Positions 46,483-55,627 of a stretch of 64,000 nt of DNA are shown here, piece after piece. Below the pieces are notes generated by a model. The model saw nothing but the letters and a program-made list of their open reading frames with translations, did not search any database and had not been told where the DNA came from. Position numbers and translations under genes: made by a program. The stretch's first letter is position 1. The number at the start of each line of letters is the position of its first letter. The stretch spans positions 310,001 to 374,000 of the forward strand of contig JASGHK010000001.1 of NCBI GenBank assembly GCA_049841135.1, in the 5' to 3' direction. The stretch is from JACRCT01 sp049841135 (GTDB lineage Bacteria > Myxococcota > Myxococcia > Myxococcales > UBA5297).

Positions 46483-47183
46483 ATGGCCGACAACGACATC
46501 CCTGGAATCCCGCCGCAAGCTCCCCCGCCGGGCAGCATCCCCCAGGAGCCACCGCCGTCGGCCATTCCGCTTCCTGGCGGCGCTCCCCAGCAGTCGGCGC
46601 CCGTGGCCCAGGGCAGCAACATCATGGCGATCCTCGGGCTGGTCGCCGGCATCCTCGCCGTGCTGTGCGTCTTCGTGGAGTGGATCCCGATCGTCGGCGG
46701 AATCGCGGCGCTTGTCGGGCTGCTGCTCGGAACTGCGGCGATCGTGTTGTCGGTCATGGGGCGCAAGGCCGCCTACAACGGGCTGGGCGGGCAGGGGACC
46801 GCCATGGGCGGCCTGATCATGGGCATCATCGGCGTCGTCTTCGCGCTGCTGATGGGCACCTGCCAGGCGGTTTGCTGGTCCGGGATCAAGTCGCAGCAGG
46901 ACCGGCTCAACAGCATGACGCCCGAGGAGCGCGAGCAGTACCGCAAGGAGTCGGAGAAGCAGTGGCAGCGCTCGTTCGAGCGCTCCTTCGACGGGCAGAA
47001 GCGCGAGAGCTCCGCAAGGAGCTCAACCGGGACATCCAGCGCGACCTCGAGGAGCGACAGAAGGAAGCCGCCGCCAAGGCCAACTCCGCGGCAGACCCTG
47101 CCGAGCCCAAGGCTCCGCCCGCCGACCCCGATCCCAAGGCGGGCGCGTCTCCTGGCGACAGCCCCGAGAAGAAGGTCGAGTAG
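46483..47183 (+). CDS. DUF4190-like membrane protein, one frameshift
   Basis: A Pro-rich cytoplasmic start (GIPPQAPPPGSIPQEPPPSA) is followed by two to three hydrophobic segments with Gly-rich turns (IMAILGLVAGILAVLC, AALVGLLLGTAAIVLSVMG, MGGLIMGIIGVVFALLMG). This resembles DUF4190-type proteins. A charged tail follows. The frame breaks near 46998: adding one base gives QKREELRKELNRDIQRDL and a Pro/Ala/Lys end. It sits between pheT and lgt in the same direction. Function is unknown. Confidence 0.6.
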
Positions 47184-47196
47184 ACGCGGCCGGCCG

Positions 47197-47985
47197 ATGT
47201 GGCCCGTCTGGGCACAGACCGAGCTCTTCGGACATCCGCTCCGGCTGACCGGCTACGGCGTCTTCGCCATGCTCGGCGCGGCCCTCGCTGCGCTGGTCTG
47301 TGTGCGCAACGCCAAGCGGTTCGGCATCGACCGCTTCGACGCGTTTGCCGGCTCGGCCATCGGGCTGGCGTTCGGCGTCATCGGCGCCAAACTGCTGTTC
47401 CTGGCAGTGTCCGTGGACCGGATACGGGAGCGCGGGTTCCTTCCGCTGCTGACGCAGGGCGGACTCGTTTGGTATGGCGGGCTCATCCTCGGTACGGCCG
47501 CGGTGCTCGTCTTCCTGCGCGGGTATCGAATCCCCATCGCGAGCTTCGCCGACTGCGCCGCGCCGGCCATCGCGCTGGGACATGCCTTCGGGCGCGTCGG
47601 CTGCTTCATGGGCGGCTGCTGCTGGGGCCGACCGACCAACCTGCCGTGGGCAGTGAGGTTTCCTGCCTCCGACTTCTTCGAAGGCCCGGTCGGAGTGCTC
47701 CTGCATCCGGTTCAACTCTACGAAGCCCTGGCCGAGCTGGCGCTCGCCGTCCTGGTCTGGCGACTGGGCGGAAAGGTCAAGAAGGGCGGGGCCTTCGCCG
47801 TTTGGCTCGGCAGCTACGCGCTGGTGCGCCTGGCGATGGAGCTCTTCTTCCGCGCCGACGACCGAGGCGCAGGGCTGTGGGGCGCTCCTCCTTCGGTCGG
47901 GCTGAGCCTGTTGGCCCTGCTGGCAGCCATGGCTTCGTGGTTCTGGCCGAGGGAAGGTTTGACAACGGAAAAGACTGTGTGTTGA
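47197..47985 (+). CDS. lgt: Prolipoprotein diacylglyceryl transferase
   Basis: This 262-residue membrane enzyme attaches diacylglycerol to lipobox cysteines. The family core GHAFGRVGCFMGGCCWGRPT (residues about 127-146) contains the essential Arg; the GCCxGRPT form is a known variant of the Lgt signature. YGGLI, HPVQLYEAL and a final ALVRLAMELFFRADDR motif are also present. About seven hydrophobic segments are seen. Several lipoprotein precursors in this window would be its substrates. ATG 47197 is 13 bases after the previous stop. Confidence 0.9.
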   Translation: MWPVWAQTELFGHPLRLTGYGVFAMLGAALAALVCVRNAKRFGIDRFDAFAGSAIGLAFGVIGAKLLFLAVSVDRIRERGFLPLLTQGGLVWYGGLILGTAAVLVFLRGYRIPIASFADCAAPAIALGHAFGRVGCFMGGCCWGRPTNLPWAVRFPASDFFEGPVGVLLHPVQLYEALAELALAVLVWRLGGKVKKGGAFAVWLGSYALVRLAMELFFRADDRGAGLWGAPPSVGLSLLALLAAMASWFWPREGLTTEKTVC

Positions 47986-48026
47986 ATGACTTACCTCACT
48001 TTTACCAATCCCAAGGCGGACTTGCG

Positions 48027-48338
48027 ATGACCAAGGCTGACATCATCGAAAGCGTCTACGAGAAGGTTGGCTTCTCCAAGAAGGAGAGCGCCGAGATCGT
48101 GGAGATGGTGTTCGACACCATCAAGGAGACGCTGGAGCGCGGCGAGAAGATCAAGATTTCCGGGTTCGGGAACTTCCTCGTGCGCGAGAAGAAGTCACGG
48201 GTTGGCCGCAATCCGCAAACCGGTCGGGAGATTGAGATCTCCGCGCGCCGGGTGCTGACCTTCCGTCCGAGCCAGGTGCTCAAGAACGCCCTGAACGGCA
48301 TCGCCAGCACTCCGGAAGAGATCGCCGCCGACGAGTGA
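48027..48338 (+). CDS. ihfA: Integration host factor alpha subunit-like DNA-binding protein
   Basis: This 103-residue HU/IHF-family protein has KADIIESVYEKVGFSKKESA, IKISGFGNFLVREKKSRVGR and the DNA-intercalating arm NPQTGREIEISARRVLTFRP. The position after pheT and the long helix-turn entry match IhfA and not HU. It bends DNA as a dimer. It is only 41 bases from lgt and may share a transcript. No ihfB is nearby. Confidence 0.9.
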   Translation: MTKADIIESVYEKVGFSKKESAEIVEMVFDTIKETLERGEKIKISGFGNFLVREKKSRVGRNPQTGREIEISARRVLTFRPSQVLKNALNGIASTPEEIAADE

Positions 48339-48358
48339 GGGCACGAGCGGGAAACCGC

Positions 48359-48387
48359 TTGACTTCTTTTGCGCGGAAAAGGATAAA
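48359..48387 (+). promoter_or_regulatory. Promoter of tRNA-Pro
   Basis: TTGACT (48359-48364) and GATAAA (48382-48387) are separated by 17 bases. They lie 21 bases upstream of the tRNA 5' end. Confidence 0.6.
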
Positions 48388-48407
48388 GCCGCGTCGCAAT
48401 TGCTGTC

Positions 48408-48485
<78 letters not shown>

Positions 48486-48488
48486 TCT

Positions 48489-48530
48489 GAAGGGCCCGAT
48501 TCCGCTGAGGAATCGGGCCCTTCGTTTTAT
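48489..48530 (+). terminator. Intrinsic terminator after tRNA-Pro
   Basis: GAAGGGCCCGATTCC and GGAATCGGGCCCTTC form a perfect 15-bp stem with a five-base loop, followed by GTTTTAT. Confidence 0.9.
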
Positions 48531-48724
48531 TTCTGCCCAGGGCCGCCACCGCCCTCAGGGGGACATGCGACAGACGACTTGGTCGTTGGACTCGTATCGG
48601 CACCCGACGAGGGCGAGCCAGACACCACCTCGTTCTCCGACCTGCGAGCGAAATCGAAGCAGCAGAAGACCGAGAGCAGCGCGCCGAAGGGCAGGAAGCG
48701 GCAGAAGCCGGCTAGAGCCAAAGG

Positions 48725-49300
48725 ATGGAGCCAACAATGGGATCTTGTTGTGCCGAGTTGCTGGCCAACATCGGGGTTCTTGCGGCAGTTCCCTTGGGGA
48801 GTCCTGGCAACGAGATGGGTCCGCTGCTCGAGGAGAACCCCGCCTTCTGGGCCGAGGCGCTCTCGGTCTACGGCACCGGCCTGTGTGCCGCGATGGTCCT
48901 CGTGGTTGGCGCTCTGGCCCTGGTCGTTCCTCGTCTCGGTCGGGCGGTCTCCTTGCCCGTAGTCGTCCGAATCGGAGGTGGCGTCGCCGCCAGCTTGCTC
49001 GCTGGCCTTGCGATGCTCACGGCCGCCGGTGCGTCGGCCGCTTCGGTCCTCATGGCCTTGCTCGCCGACGACAGGAAGGTCGTTGCCACGCCGCTCATTC
49101 CGTTGGTCGCGTGGCTGGCAGCGGCGGTCTTGGCTGGCCTCGCGATGTGGGCGTCCGTAGGGCTTATCCGCAGCCAGACGTTCCGCACGGCGAAGGCGGC
49201 TCGCGCGTTCAAGATTGCCGTGCTATCCAGCGGCCTTGTCGCGCTGGCTGCGTCGGTTGCCCCTGTCGCATTCCTCTATCTTCGGAACAGGTCCGCGTGA
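48725..49300 (+). CDS. Membrane protein of unknown function
   Basis: This 191-residue protein has about four hydrophobic segments (GLCAAMVLVVGALALVV, VAASLLAGLAMLTAAGAS, PLVAWLAAAVLAGLAMWA, SGLVALAASVAPVAFLYL) and a short soluble N-terminus. No conserved motif was recognised. ATG 48725 is preceded by AGCCAAAGG. The 194 bases between the tRNA terminator and this start hold no confident gene. Confidence 0.55.
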   Translation: MEPTMGSCCAELLANIGVLAAVPLGSPGNEMGPLLEENPAFWAEALSVYGTGLCAAMVLVVGALALVVPRLGRAVSLPVVVRIGGGVAASLLAGLAMLTAAGASAASVLMALLADDRKVVATPLIPLVAWLAAAVLAGLAMWASVGLIRSQTFRTAKAARAFKIAVLSSGLVALAASVAPVAFLYLRNRSA

Positions 49301-49388
49301 GCACGGCACCGGCTCCAAGGCCAGTCCGTCCTGAGAGCCGTGCCCGCTGGAGTTGACCGTCGAAGCCAGCTTCAGGGAGAGCATCACC

Positions 49389-49826
49389 ATGCGGTTCGCC
49401 GACTTGGACTTCGAGCTGCCCACGGGATGGGTCGAGCACCCGAACCCCGGTGGCCCTGCGGAGTATCGGCCCCTTGCAGACGGTTCGACCGGGCTGCTCC
49501 AAGTCTCGAAGTTGCCGGCCGACCAGGTCGCCTACCTCGCCACCCTGGACTCGCTCGGACCCGTTGCCGTGGCTCTCGGGCAGGGGTTCGGCAAGGCCGG
49601 CCAGAACTGGGGCACGTCCGCAGGCTACAAGGAGGGCGCGTGCGGTCTCGGGCGCTTCGGCTTCGCCCTGTTCCAGGGCGGGGAGTTCCCCGCGATGCTC
49701 CTCTGGGTCACCGCCTCCGCGAGCGCCGGCTTCATGTGGACCTGGCTCGGCCCCAACCCCGGCGCCAGCGAGGTCATGCAGGCCCTCGGGATCGTCTTGG
49801 GTGCCCGGCTCGCTCCGAAGGGGTAG
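49389..49826 (+). CDS. Small soluble protein, unknown function
   Basis: This 145-residue protein has an alternating strand pattern (FADLDFELPTGWVEHP, GSTGLLQVSKLPADQ, RFGFALFQGGEFPAMLLWVT). It resembles small proteins that adopt a mixed alpha/beta fold near secretion-type loci, but no family is assigned. ATG 49389 follows CAGGGAGAG. Upstream TTG 49353 would add 12 residues. The next gene follows after about 90 bases. Confidence 0.5.
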   Translation: MRFADLDFELPTGWVEHPNPGGPAEYRPLADGSTGLLQVSKLPADQVAYLATLDSLGPVAVALGQGFGKAGQNWGTSAGYKEGACGLGRFGFALFQGGEFPAMLLWVTASASAGFMWTWLGPNPGASEVMQALGIVLGARLAPKG

Positions 49827-49915
49827 GGGCAGCCCCTTGGGAGGGGACGGGCGTCGCTGCCGGTCGAACGGATAGTGTGGATGCCAGCAGACTGGCCAGT
49901 GACCGGGAGGACTCC

Positions 49916-50872
49916 ATGGCTGGGATTCGAGGCCTGTTCGTTGCCGTGCTCGCGCTCGGGCTCGCTCAGGGCTGCAAGAGCAGTCACCCCTTCTGCATGC
50001 AGGCCGACCAGGACCCGCTGACGGATCCGAGCGCCTGCGCGAGCTACTCGCGGGCGCTGTGCGGCTACCAGCGTCGCTGCCATCCGGCGGAGGCGGAGAT
50101 CTTCTCGGAGGCCCGGTTCGAGCAGTGCATCCGCCAGAGGACCAGCTTCTGCGAAGAGGTGATCGTCCCGCGCATCCAGCGCACGGGGAGCAATGTGATG
50201 CTCGCGACCCTGTCGGGCGCCTGTGCCGCGGCTGCCGAGGCGGCCGATTGCAGCACCATCGTCCTCGGCTCTCTGCTCCCTCCGGGATGCTGGCCGCCGG
50301 GCGACAAGGTGGCTGGCCAGGCTTGCGCCAGCGAATTCGAGTGCGCTGGACAGCAGTGCGACCTGGCGTCGCTCGGCGGATGCGGGACCTGCCGCCAGCT
50401 CCAAGACGAGGGCGGGGCCTGCCGCAACAACGCCGACTGCCGCACCACGCCGGCGGGCGACCTCATCTGCCGTTCGGGAAGCTGCACGCGCTTGCAGGCG
50501 ATCGGAGAAGCCTGCGGCCTCGGTGGCTGCGCGGGGTTCGCCCAGTGCGTCTTCGACTCCTCCGGCGCCGGCGTCTGCCGCAAGAGCGCCCAGCTCGGAG
50601 AGCCCTGCGCGACCGGCTTCCAGGACGCCCCGGGCTGCGACTTCCGACAACCGCTGCGCTGCTTCGAGGGCACCTGCAGGGCGGTGACGTACGTCGGAGT
50701 GGGCGAGCCATGCGGGGAGCTGGAGAACGGCCCGGCACGCTGCGCCGGCGGAGCCACCTGCGGGGAGCCAGACAGCGAACTCGCGCTCCGAGCCACCTGC
50801 GTGGCCGCGAAGGACCCCGCGCCTGCCGGATGCAATCCCTGGCCGTGGCCGGACCCAGGCTGCTGGCCCTGA
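49916..50872 (+). CDS. Cysteine-rich lipoprotein
   Basis: This 318-residue protein has a lipoprotein signal (VLALGLAQGC). It is followed by a helical stretch and then about twenty-five spaced Cys residues in repeated C-x(5-8)-C units (CASEFECAGQQCDL, GGACRNNADCRTT, GEACGLGGCAGFAQC, GEPCATGF). This matches the Dickkopf-like or EGF-like cysteine-rich lipoproteins that are abundant in myxobacteria. The disulphides require periplasmic or surface location. Function is unknown. ATG 49916 follows GGGAGG. Confidence 0.75.
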   Translation: MAGIRGLFVAVLALGLAQGCKSSHPFCMQADQDPLTDPSACASYSRALCGYQRRCHPAEAEIFSEARFEQCIRQRTSFCEEVIVPRIQRTGSNVMLATLSGACAAAAEAADCSTIVLGSLLPPGCWPPGDKVAGQACASEFECAGQQCDLASLGGCGTCRQLQDEGGACRNNADCRTTPAGDLICRSGSCTRLQAIGEACGLGGCAGFAQCVFDSSGAGVCRKSAQLGEPCATGFQDAPGCDFRQPLRCFEGTCRAVTYVGVGEPCGELENGPARCAGGATCGEPDSELALRATCVAAKDPAPAGCNPWPWPDPGCWP

Positions 50873-50901
50873 CGGACGTCGCTTCACGGAGGAGAACAGC
50901 C

Positions 50902-51426
50902 TTGCCCAGCGAGGAGTCCAAGCGCTTCCGGGGCCGCGCTCCGGATGGCGCTCGATCCGCCCTTCTGCTCCTCTTGCTGGGGGCATGTGTTCATGTTCCC
51001 GCCGTCCCGAACCTCTCGAGCCAGCCCGAAGACCTCAGGTGTAGGGCCATCTTGAGCGTCTTGCACTCACGGGACGAGGGTAGGGCATGGGCGGAAAATG
51101 TGGCGCAGAGGAAGGGCGCTCCCTTCGCGGTGGTTGCCAGCTATGACGGTCCATCCAGTTCGATAGACGAGGCCCAGGCAGAGTGCGCGGACGAGCTGTT
51201 CAAAGTGGTCCCCAAGCAGTCGCGCTGCCGCACCTCAGATGCGCTGAGACTCAGGTTCTTCGAGGCACGAGGGAGGACCTGCTTCACGGTCGTCTGGGTG
51301 TCGTTCGCCTGCGCGGGCGGCGTCGCCAAAGAGGCGGGCGTCGCCTTGTATGGGCAGATGTTCGGTGAGTTGGAAGTGGTGGACGGGGATGTTCGAGCCG
51401 TCCCGACAACCGCCTGTATCGAGTAG
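50902..51426 (+). CDS. Lipoprotein of unknown function
   Basis: A TTG start at 50902, after GGAGGAG, gives 174 residues with a long basic N-terminus, a Leu-rich signal and a lipobox (LLLGACVH). The mature part (CRAILSVLHSRDEGRAWAEN, FFEARGRTCFTVVWVSFACA) shows no known motif. It is 29 bases downstream of the cysteine-rich lipoprotein and likely co-transcribed with it. Reduced GC at the 3' end (AAATGTGGCGCAGAGGAA region) differs slightly from the neighbours. Confidence 0.5.
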   Translation: MPSEESKRFRGRAPDGARSALLLLLLGACVHVPAVPNLSSQPEDLRCRAILSVLHSRDEGRAWAENVAQRKGAPFAVVASYDGPSSSIDEAQAECADELFKVVPKQSRCRTSDALRLRFFEARGRTCFTVVWVSFACAGGVAKEAGVALYGQMFGELEVVDGDVRAVPTTACIE

Positions 51427-51584
51427 ACGCCCCGCCGTCGTGCAAGCGCTACTCGGGGCCCCCTCGTTTCTGAGCCCCGCTCCGCGCTTGGGTTCCCCTC
51501 GCGCCGGGGCTTTGCGCCACGGCCTGCCGCTCCAACCTTCGTGCTCCGGGTGGCACCCACCCACACGCAAGGGAGAGCGAGCAA

Positions 51585-51926
51585 ATGGATTCCGTGGTCC
51601 CCGGCGCGCCCCGCCACGAGGTGGTCCTCGCGGCCGAGCTCGAGACACCGACCCGAAGCCGCCTCGCGGTGACCCGGGAGCTCAGCGCCGACGGCGCGCG
51701 CCTGCTCTCGATGGGCCGCTTCCAGCCCGGCGAGGCCGTCACGCTCTCGATGCTCGTCGCCCGGTCACAGTCCAAGGTGAGGGCACCCGGCAAGGTCGTT
51801 TTCGCCGAGCCCTTCTACGTCAGCGGACCTTGGCGCTGTCAGCTCGTGGTCCAGTTCGACCAGCCCCTCGATGCGGCCTCCGAGACAATGCTCGTCTCGA
51901 GCGTGGTGGAGGGGGAACCGCAGTAG
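51585..51926 (+). CDS. PilZ-like domain protein
   Basis: This 113-residue protein has RHEVVLAAELETPTRSRLAVTRELSADGARLLS. That gives a weak first signature and an ELSADGARLL second signature similar to the PilZ D/NxSxxG element (S-A-D-G). The Arg pair that binds cyclic di-GMP is not clear, so it may be a degenerate or non-binding member. It stands alone between a lipoprotein and a reverse-strand gene. Confidence 0.55.
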   Translation: MDSVVPGAPRHEVVLAAELETPTRSRLAVTRELSADGARLLSMGRFQPGEAVTLSMLVARSQSKVRAPGKVVFAEPFYVSGPWRCQLVVQFDQPLDAASETMLVSSVVEGEPQ

Positions 51927-51934
51927 CAGCCGGG

Positions 51935-51974
51935 AAGAAAAGGGGGCGGCCGACACAACCTGGTCGGCCGCCCC
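51935..51974 (-). terminator. Intrinsic terminator of the DUF2270 gene
   Basis: GGGGCGGCCGAC and GTCGGCCGCCCC form a perfect 12-bp stem with an eight-base loop. On the reverse strand it is followed by CTTTTCTT, so it most likely ends the reverse-strand DUF2270 transcript, about 80 bases past its stop. The stem could also act on the forward PilZ transcript. Confidence 0.75.
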
Positions 51975-52053
51975 GTGATCCCCGCCCCGCGCAAAGTGGT
52001 CGCCATTGGACTCCAGGAGCGCCCCGCCAGGATGTGACGGAGCGCACGGCCCG

Positions 52054-52764
52054 TCAGGGTGAGAGCGGCCGGGACAGCGAGGCTGCCCCCTCGAACGCTT
52101 CGCGCAGGCTCCTGCGCCGGCGCCGGGGCCGCAGCTCGGTCGGCGGGGGCCGGGTCCAGAAGCTCAGGGCGGTGACGCTGCCGAGCGCCAGGTAGATGAG
52201 CACCACGAGCCCCAGGACCGCGCCTCCGGGAAGGAAGCCGACGTGGGCCCGGCCGATGAAGTCGCCCACGCTGCGGATCTCCTCGTGGCGGACCGTCAGC
52301 TTCACGATCCAGGCGACGAGCAGCACGCCGAGCACCGCGCCGTAGGCCCGCCGGATGCGCTGGGCGAGCGCCAGCCAGAACGGCACCTCGATGCGCGGGG
52401 CGTCGAGCATCTGGCCCAGCTCGCGCAGGTTCATCGGCTCCGGCGGCTCGTCGCGCAGGAGCGGCACGAAGAGCCCGGTCTCGAGCAGCCGCACCCGCCG
52501 AAGGTAGACGTCCCACTTTCGGTACCGGCCGGCCTCGATGAGCAGGAAGTTGATGACCAGGTAGATGCCTGCCAGGAAGACGGCGTGCGAAGCGCCCGCG
52601 CTCCCCAAGCCGAAGGAGACGACCGCCGCCGTGGTCGTCAGCGCCCAGTTCGTCGTGTTGTCCAGCCGCGCCCGCCACGCGTCGCCGCGCGACACCTCGC
52701 CTCGGTAGAGGTGCACCAGCGCCGCGGTGTTGGGAGCGTCGTCTCGCCTGACGGGCTCTGCCAT
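52054..52764 (-). CDS. DUF2270 predicted integral membrane protein
   Basis: This 236-residue protein shows the DUF2270 pattern: LVHLYRGEVSRGDAWRARLD, TTNWALTTTAAVVSFGL, then AIYLVINFLLIEAGRYRKWD-type segments and REPMNLRELG-like PEPMNLRELGQML. Four hydrophobic segments and a basic tail are present. The function of the family is unknown. I use the internal ATG at 52764 because the preceding 50 residues of the open frame are unlike the family. Confidence 0.8.
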   Translation of the reverse strand: MAEPVRRDDAPNTAALVHLYRGEVSRGDAWRARLDNTTNWALTTTAAVVSFGLGSAGASHAVFLAGIYLVINFLLIEAGRYRKWDVYLRRVRLLETGLFVPLLRDEPPEPMNLRELGQMLDAPRIEVPFWLALAQRIRRAYGAVLGVLLVAWIVKLTVRHEEIRSVGDFIGRAHVGFLPGGAVLGLVVLIYLALGSVTALSFWTRPPPTELRPRRRRRSLREAFEGAASLSRPLSP

Positions 52765-52846
52765 CGCGCCTTGAACCTGCGCACGCGACGGGCCGCCGTG
52801 CCCGCCTGGGGCCCCGTGGCCAGATCTGCGGAGGAGGGAAGACCGC

Positions 52847-54865
52847 GTGGCCGGCGTCCAAGCTTCGGCGCTCCTGGGCAGCTTCTTGGCGGAGCACGAG
52901 GCGTCCATCGTCAAGCGGGCGGTGCGCGACCTGAAGTGGTCGCTACAGGCCGAGCTTCCCGCGGGGCGAGCGCTCGCGGACCGTCGCGTCCTTCGTGGGC
53001 TCGCTGGGCTCGTTCCTGCTCGAGCGCGGTGAAGACGCGCCGCGGCTCTGGGCCGAGGAGATCCGCCACCAGGGCCGGGCCCAGCTCGACGCCCGCCTCG
53101 ACATCGGCGACCTGGTCCGCGAGTTCCACTCGCTGCACCGCGCCGTGCTCGAGGAGTGGGAGAAGCGTGCCGGGCCGATGAGCCACGAGGTCGCCAAGCT
53201 CTTGTCCGAGTCGATCGACGAGGGGACGGCCTCCGCGGTCTCGGACTACGTGCGCCGGGTGCGCGGCGAGCAGGTCCAGTTCCGGGAGTCGGCGCTCATC
53301 CACATGCTGCTCGAGAACCTCGACGAAGGCCTGCTCCTCGTCGAGGCCGACGGCACGCTCTCCTTCGCCACCCGGCCGGCCTTCCAGGTCCTGGGCGGCC
53401 GGGTCCACTCGGTGCTGGGCCGCTCGCTGTTCGACCCGGCGATGGTGAAGCTCCTCGGCGAGCTGCGCGCGCAGACGCTGGAGGGCGAGCCGGTCTCCCC
53501 GGCCGACCTTCCCGGCGCCAAGACGCTGCAGACCTCCCAGCCGGCGGGGCCGATGCTGATGGAGATCCACGTCGACGGCAAAGCCAAGGTCCTGGAGCTG
53601 GGCTCGCTGCCCATCTTCGAGGAGGACCGCGGCGCGACCGCCGCCGGGAGGTCCAGGCTGCGCGGGGCGATCATCACCGCGCGCGACCGGACGCTCGAGG
53701 CGCGCAAGACGCAGGAGCTCAAGCAGGCCGAGCGCGAGCCTCCGAGCTGCACACCCGCCTGCTGCACCGCTCCCGCGCCCAGGCGATGGGCGAGCTGGCG
53801 TCGGGGTTGGCGCACGCGCTCAACAACCAGCTCAACGCCATGCACCTGCGGCTGCGGCTGCTCCGGGAGAACCCAGGACCAGAGCAGATCCAGGAGCTCG
53901 AACGGGCGGTCGAGGACACCGCCAAGCTCGTCGCCTGGCTCCAGCAGTTCTCCGCGCAGCGCGCGGCAGGGCCGGTGGAGGCGGTGAGCCTGGAGGCGGT
54001 GGTCAAGGACGCCATCGCCCTGGTCCGGCCCGAGGCGCGGCGGGCGGGGGAGGGCGCGGTCCGCGTCTCGGTCAGGGCCGGCGCCCCGCCCAAGGTCCGG
54101 GCCAACGCCGCCGAGATGCGCGAGATCCTGGTCTCGCTGCTGCTCTACGTCCGCGACCAGCTCGCCGCGGGAGGCCAGCTCGAGCTCGTCGCCGCCGAAG
54201 AGGAGGGCCACATCGTCTGCCGCATCGCCTTCCAGGCCGACGTGGGGATGCCGGCGCGGCCGGAGGAGTGGCTCACCCCGCCGATGACCGAGGCCGCCGG
54301 CCCCGCAGCCCTGGCGCTGGCGGCGATGACCGCCCGGGACATGCTGGCGCGCTGGGGCGGCGGGCTCGAGACGCACTCCTTGCCCACGGGCGGCGCGGAG
54401 TTCGTCTTGACGTTCTCGCCCGCACACCTCGAGGTCCAGGCCGCGCCCGAGCCGACGCCCACCGAGCCGTTCCACCGGCACGTGCTGGTCATCGACGACG
54501 ACGAGGACAACGCGGCGATGCTGGCGGAGGTGCTGGCGACCGAGGGGCACCACACCGACACGGCGTCCAGCGGCAAGCAGGCGCTCGAGAAGTGGCGTGA
54601 GGGCCCGTTCGACGTCGCGCTGGTCGACCTCCTGATGCCGGACACGTCGGGGACCGACCTCGCGGCGGCGCTGGCGAAGATCCGCCCCGGGGCGCGGCTG
54701 GCGCTGGTCACCGGCTGGGAGCTGGACGAGGAGCAGCGACGCGCGGCACCGGTGCACGCGGTCTTCCGCAAGCCGGTCGATCTCGATCAGCTCCTGGGAT
54801 TCCTGGCTCCGCCCAGCCAGCCGCAGGCCCCTGGTCCCGAAGCCGCCCCGCCGCCGCCAGCCTGA
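52847..54865 (+). CDS. Hybrid sensor kinase with degenerate ATPase domain and C-terminal receiver, two frameshifts
   Basis: The order is a helical N-terminal domain of RsbRD-like type, a PAS domain (residues about 150-270), a HisKA dimerisation helix with His in ASGLAHALNNQLNAM, an ATPase-like domain and a receiver (VIDDDEDN, LVDLLMPDTSG, Lys in FRKPVD). The ATPase region lacks the Asn-box (EILVSLLLYVRDQL where NLLxNA is usual), and no DxGxG box is seen (FQADVGMP stands there). Kinase activity is therefore doubtful. Breaks near 52978 (one extra G) and 53740 (one missing base) are repaired to about 672 residues. GTG 52847 follows GAGGAGGGA. The partner is unknown. Confidence 0.7.
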
Positions 54866-54882
54866 TAGGCTCCCCGTCGCCC

Positions 54883-55623
54883 ATGCGCGACGTGCCCTTC
54901 TTCGGAGAGCTGTACCGGCGCACCACCGAGCCGCTCCTGGCGCGCGAGGTGTCGCGCGCCGAGGGCCAGTATCTGCGCACGCATCTCGGTCCGGACCTGG
55001 CGCGGCCGGGCTCGCGCGTGCTGGACCTGGGCTGCGGGTCGGGACGGCACCTGCGCGAACTGGCCCGAGCGGACAGGCCGACCGGCGTCGGGCTCGTCGG
55101 CGTGGACATCGACCTTCCGGCCCTGGCGAAGGCGGGCGCCTGGGCGAGCGTCGCTGGCGCAGACCTGCGTTGCCTGCCATTCCGGGACGCCTGCTTCGAC
55201 GCAGCGGTCTGCTGGTACACGACGCTCTTCGTCTTCGACGAGGCGGGCAACCGCGAAGCTGTTCGCGAGGTCGCTCGCGTGCTGCGCCCTGGCGGGCGGC
55301 TCGTCTTCCAGACGGTCAACCCCGCCAGACTCGCCGAGCAGCCGACGTGCTCGTTCGAGCAGCGGTTGCCCGATGGCTCGCTCGTCCGGGAGACGTCCCG
55401 GTTCGATCCGGACGCCGGCGTGGACGAAGGAACCCGCCTCCTCGAGTTCCCGGACGGGAAGACCCTACGCGGGCGCTACCGGCTGCGGTACTACCGCCCG
55501 GAAGAGCTCGCCGAGTTGTTCGAGTCTTGCGGCCTGCGCATCGTCCAGATGCACGGAAGCGTCCAGGGGGACGCCTACGGCGCGGAGGCCCGCGACCTCA
55601 TCGCTTGGAGCGTCCGGGTTTGA
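54883..55623 (+). CDS. Class I SAM-dependent methyltransferase
   Basis: This 246-residue enzyme has motif I LDLGCGSGRHLRELA near residue 47, GVDIDLPAL, LPFRDACFDAAVC and the post-motif RVLRPGGRLVFQTVNP. These are the classic UbiE-like order. The substrate is unknown. The C-terminal region (YYRPEELAELFESCGLRI) is a typical cap. It starts 18 bases after the hybrid kinase and 5 bases before the B12-domain gene. Confidence 0.85.
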   Translation: MRDVPFFGELYRRTTEPLLAREVSRAEGQYLRTHLGPDLARPGSRVLDLGCGSGRHLRELARADRPTGVGLVGVDIDLPALAKAGAWASVAGADLRCLPFRDACFDAAVCWYTTLFVFDEAGNREAVREVARVLRPGGRLVFQTVNPARLAEQPTCSFEQRLPDGSLVRETSRFDPDAGVDEGTRLLEFPDGKTLRGRYRLRYYRPEELAELFESCGLRIVQMHGSVQGDAYGAEARDLIAWSVRV

Positions 55624-55627
55624 ACCG

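Noticed and set aside
48541..48724. A short forward frame between the tRNA-Pro terminator and the membrane-protein gene
   Set aside because: Two overlapping frames are open here but neither has a good start with a ribosome-binding site or any recognisable motif.
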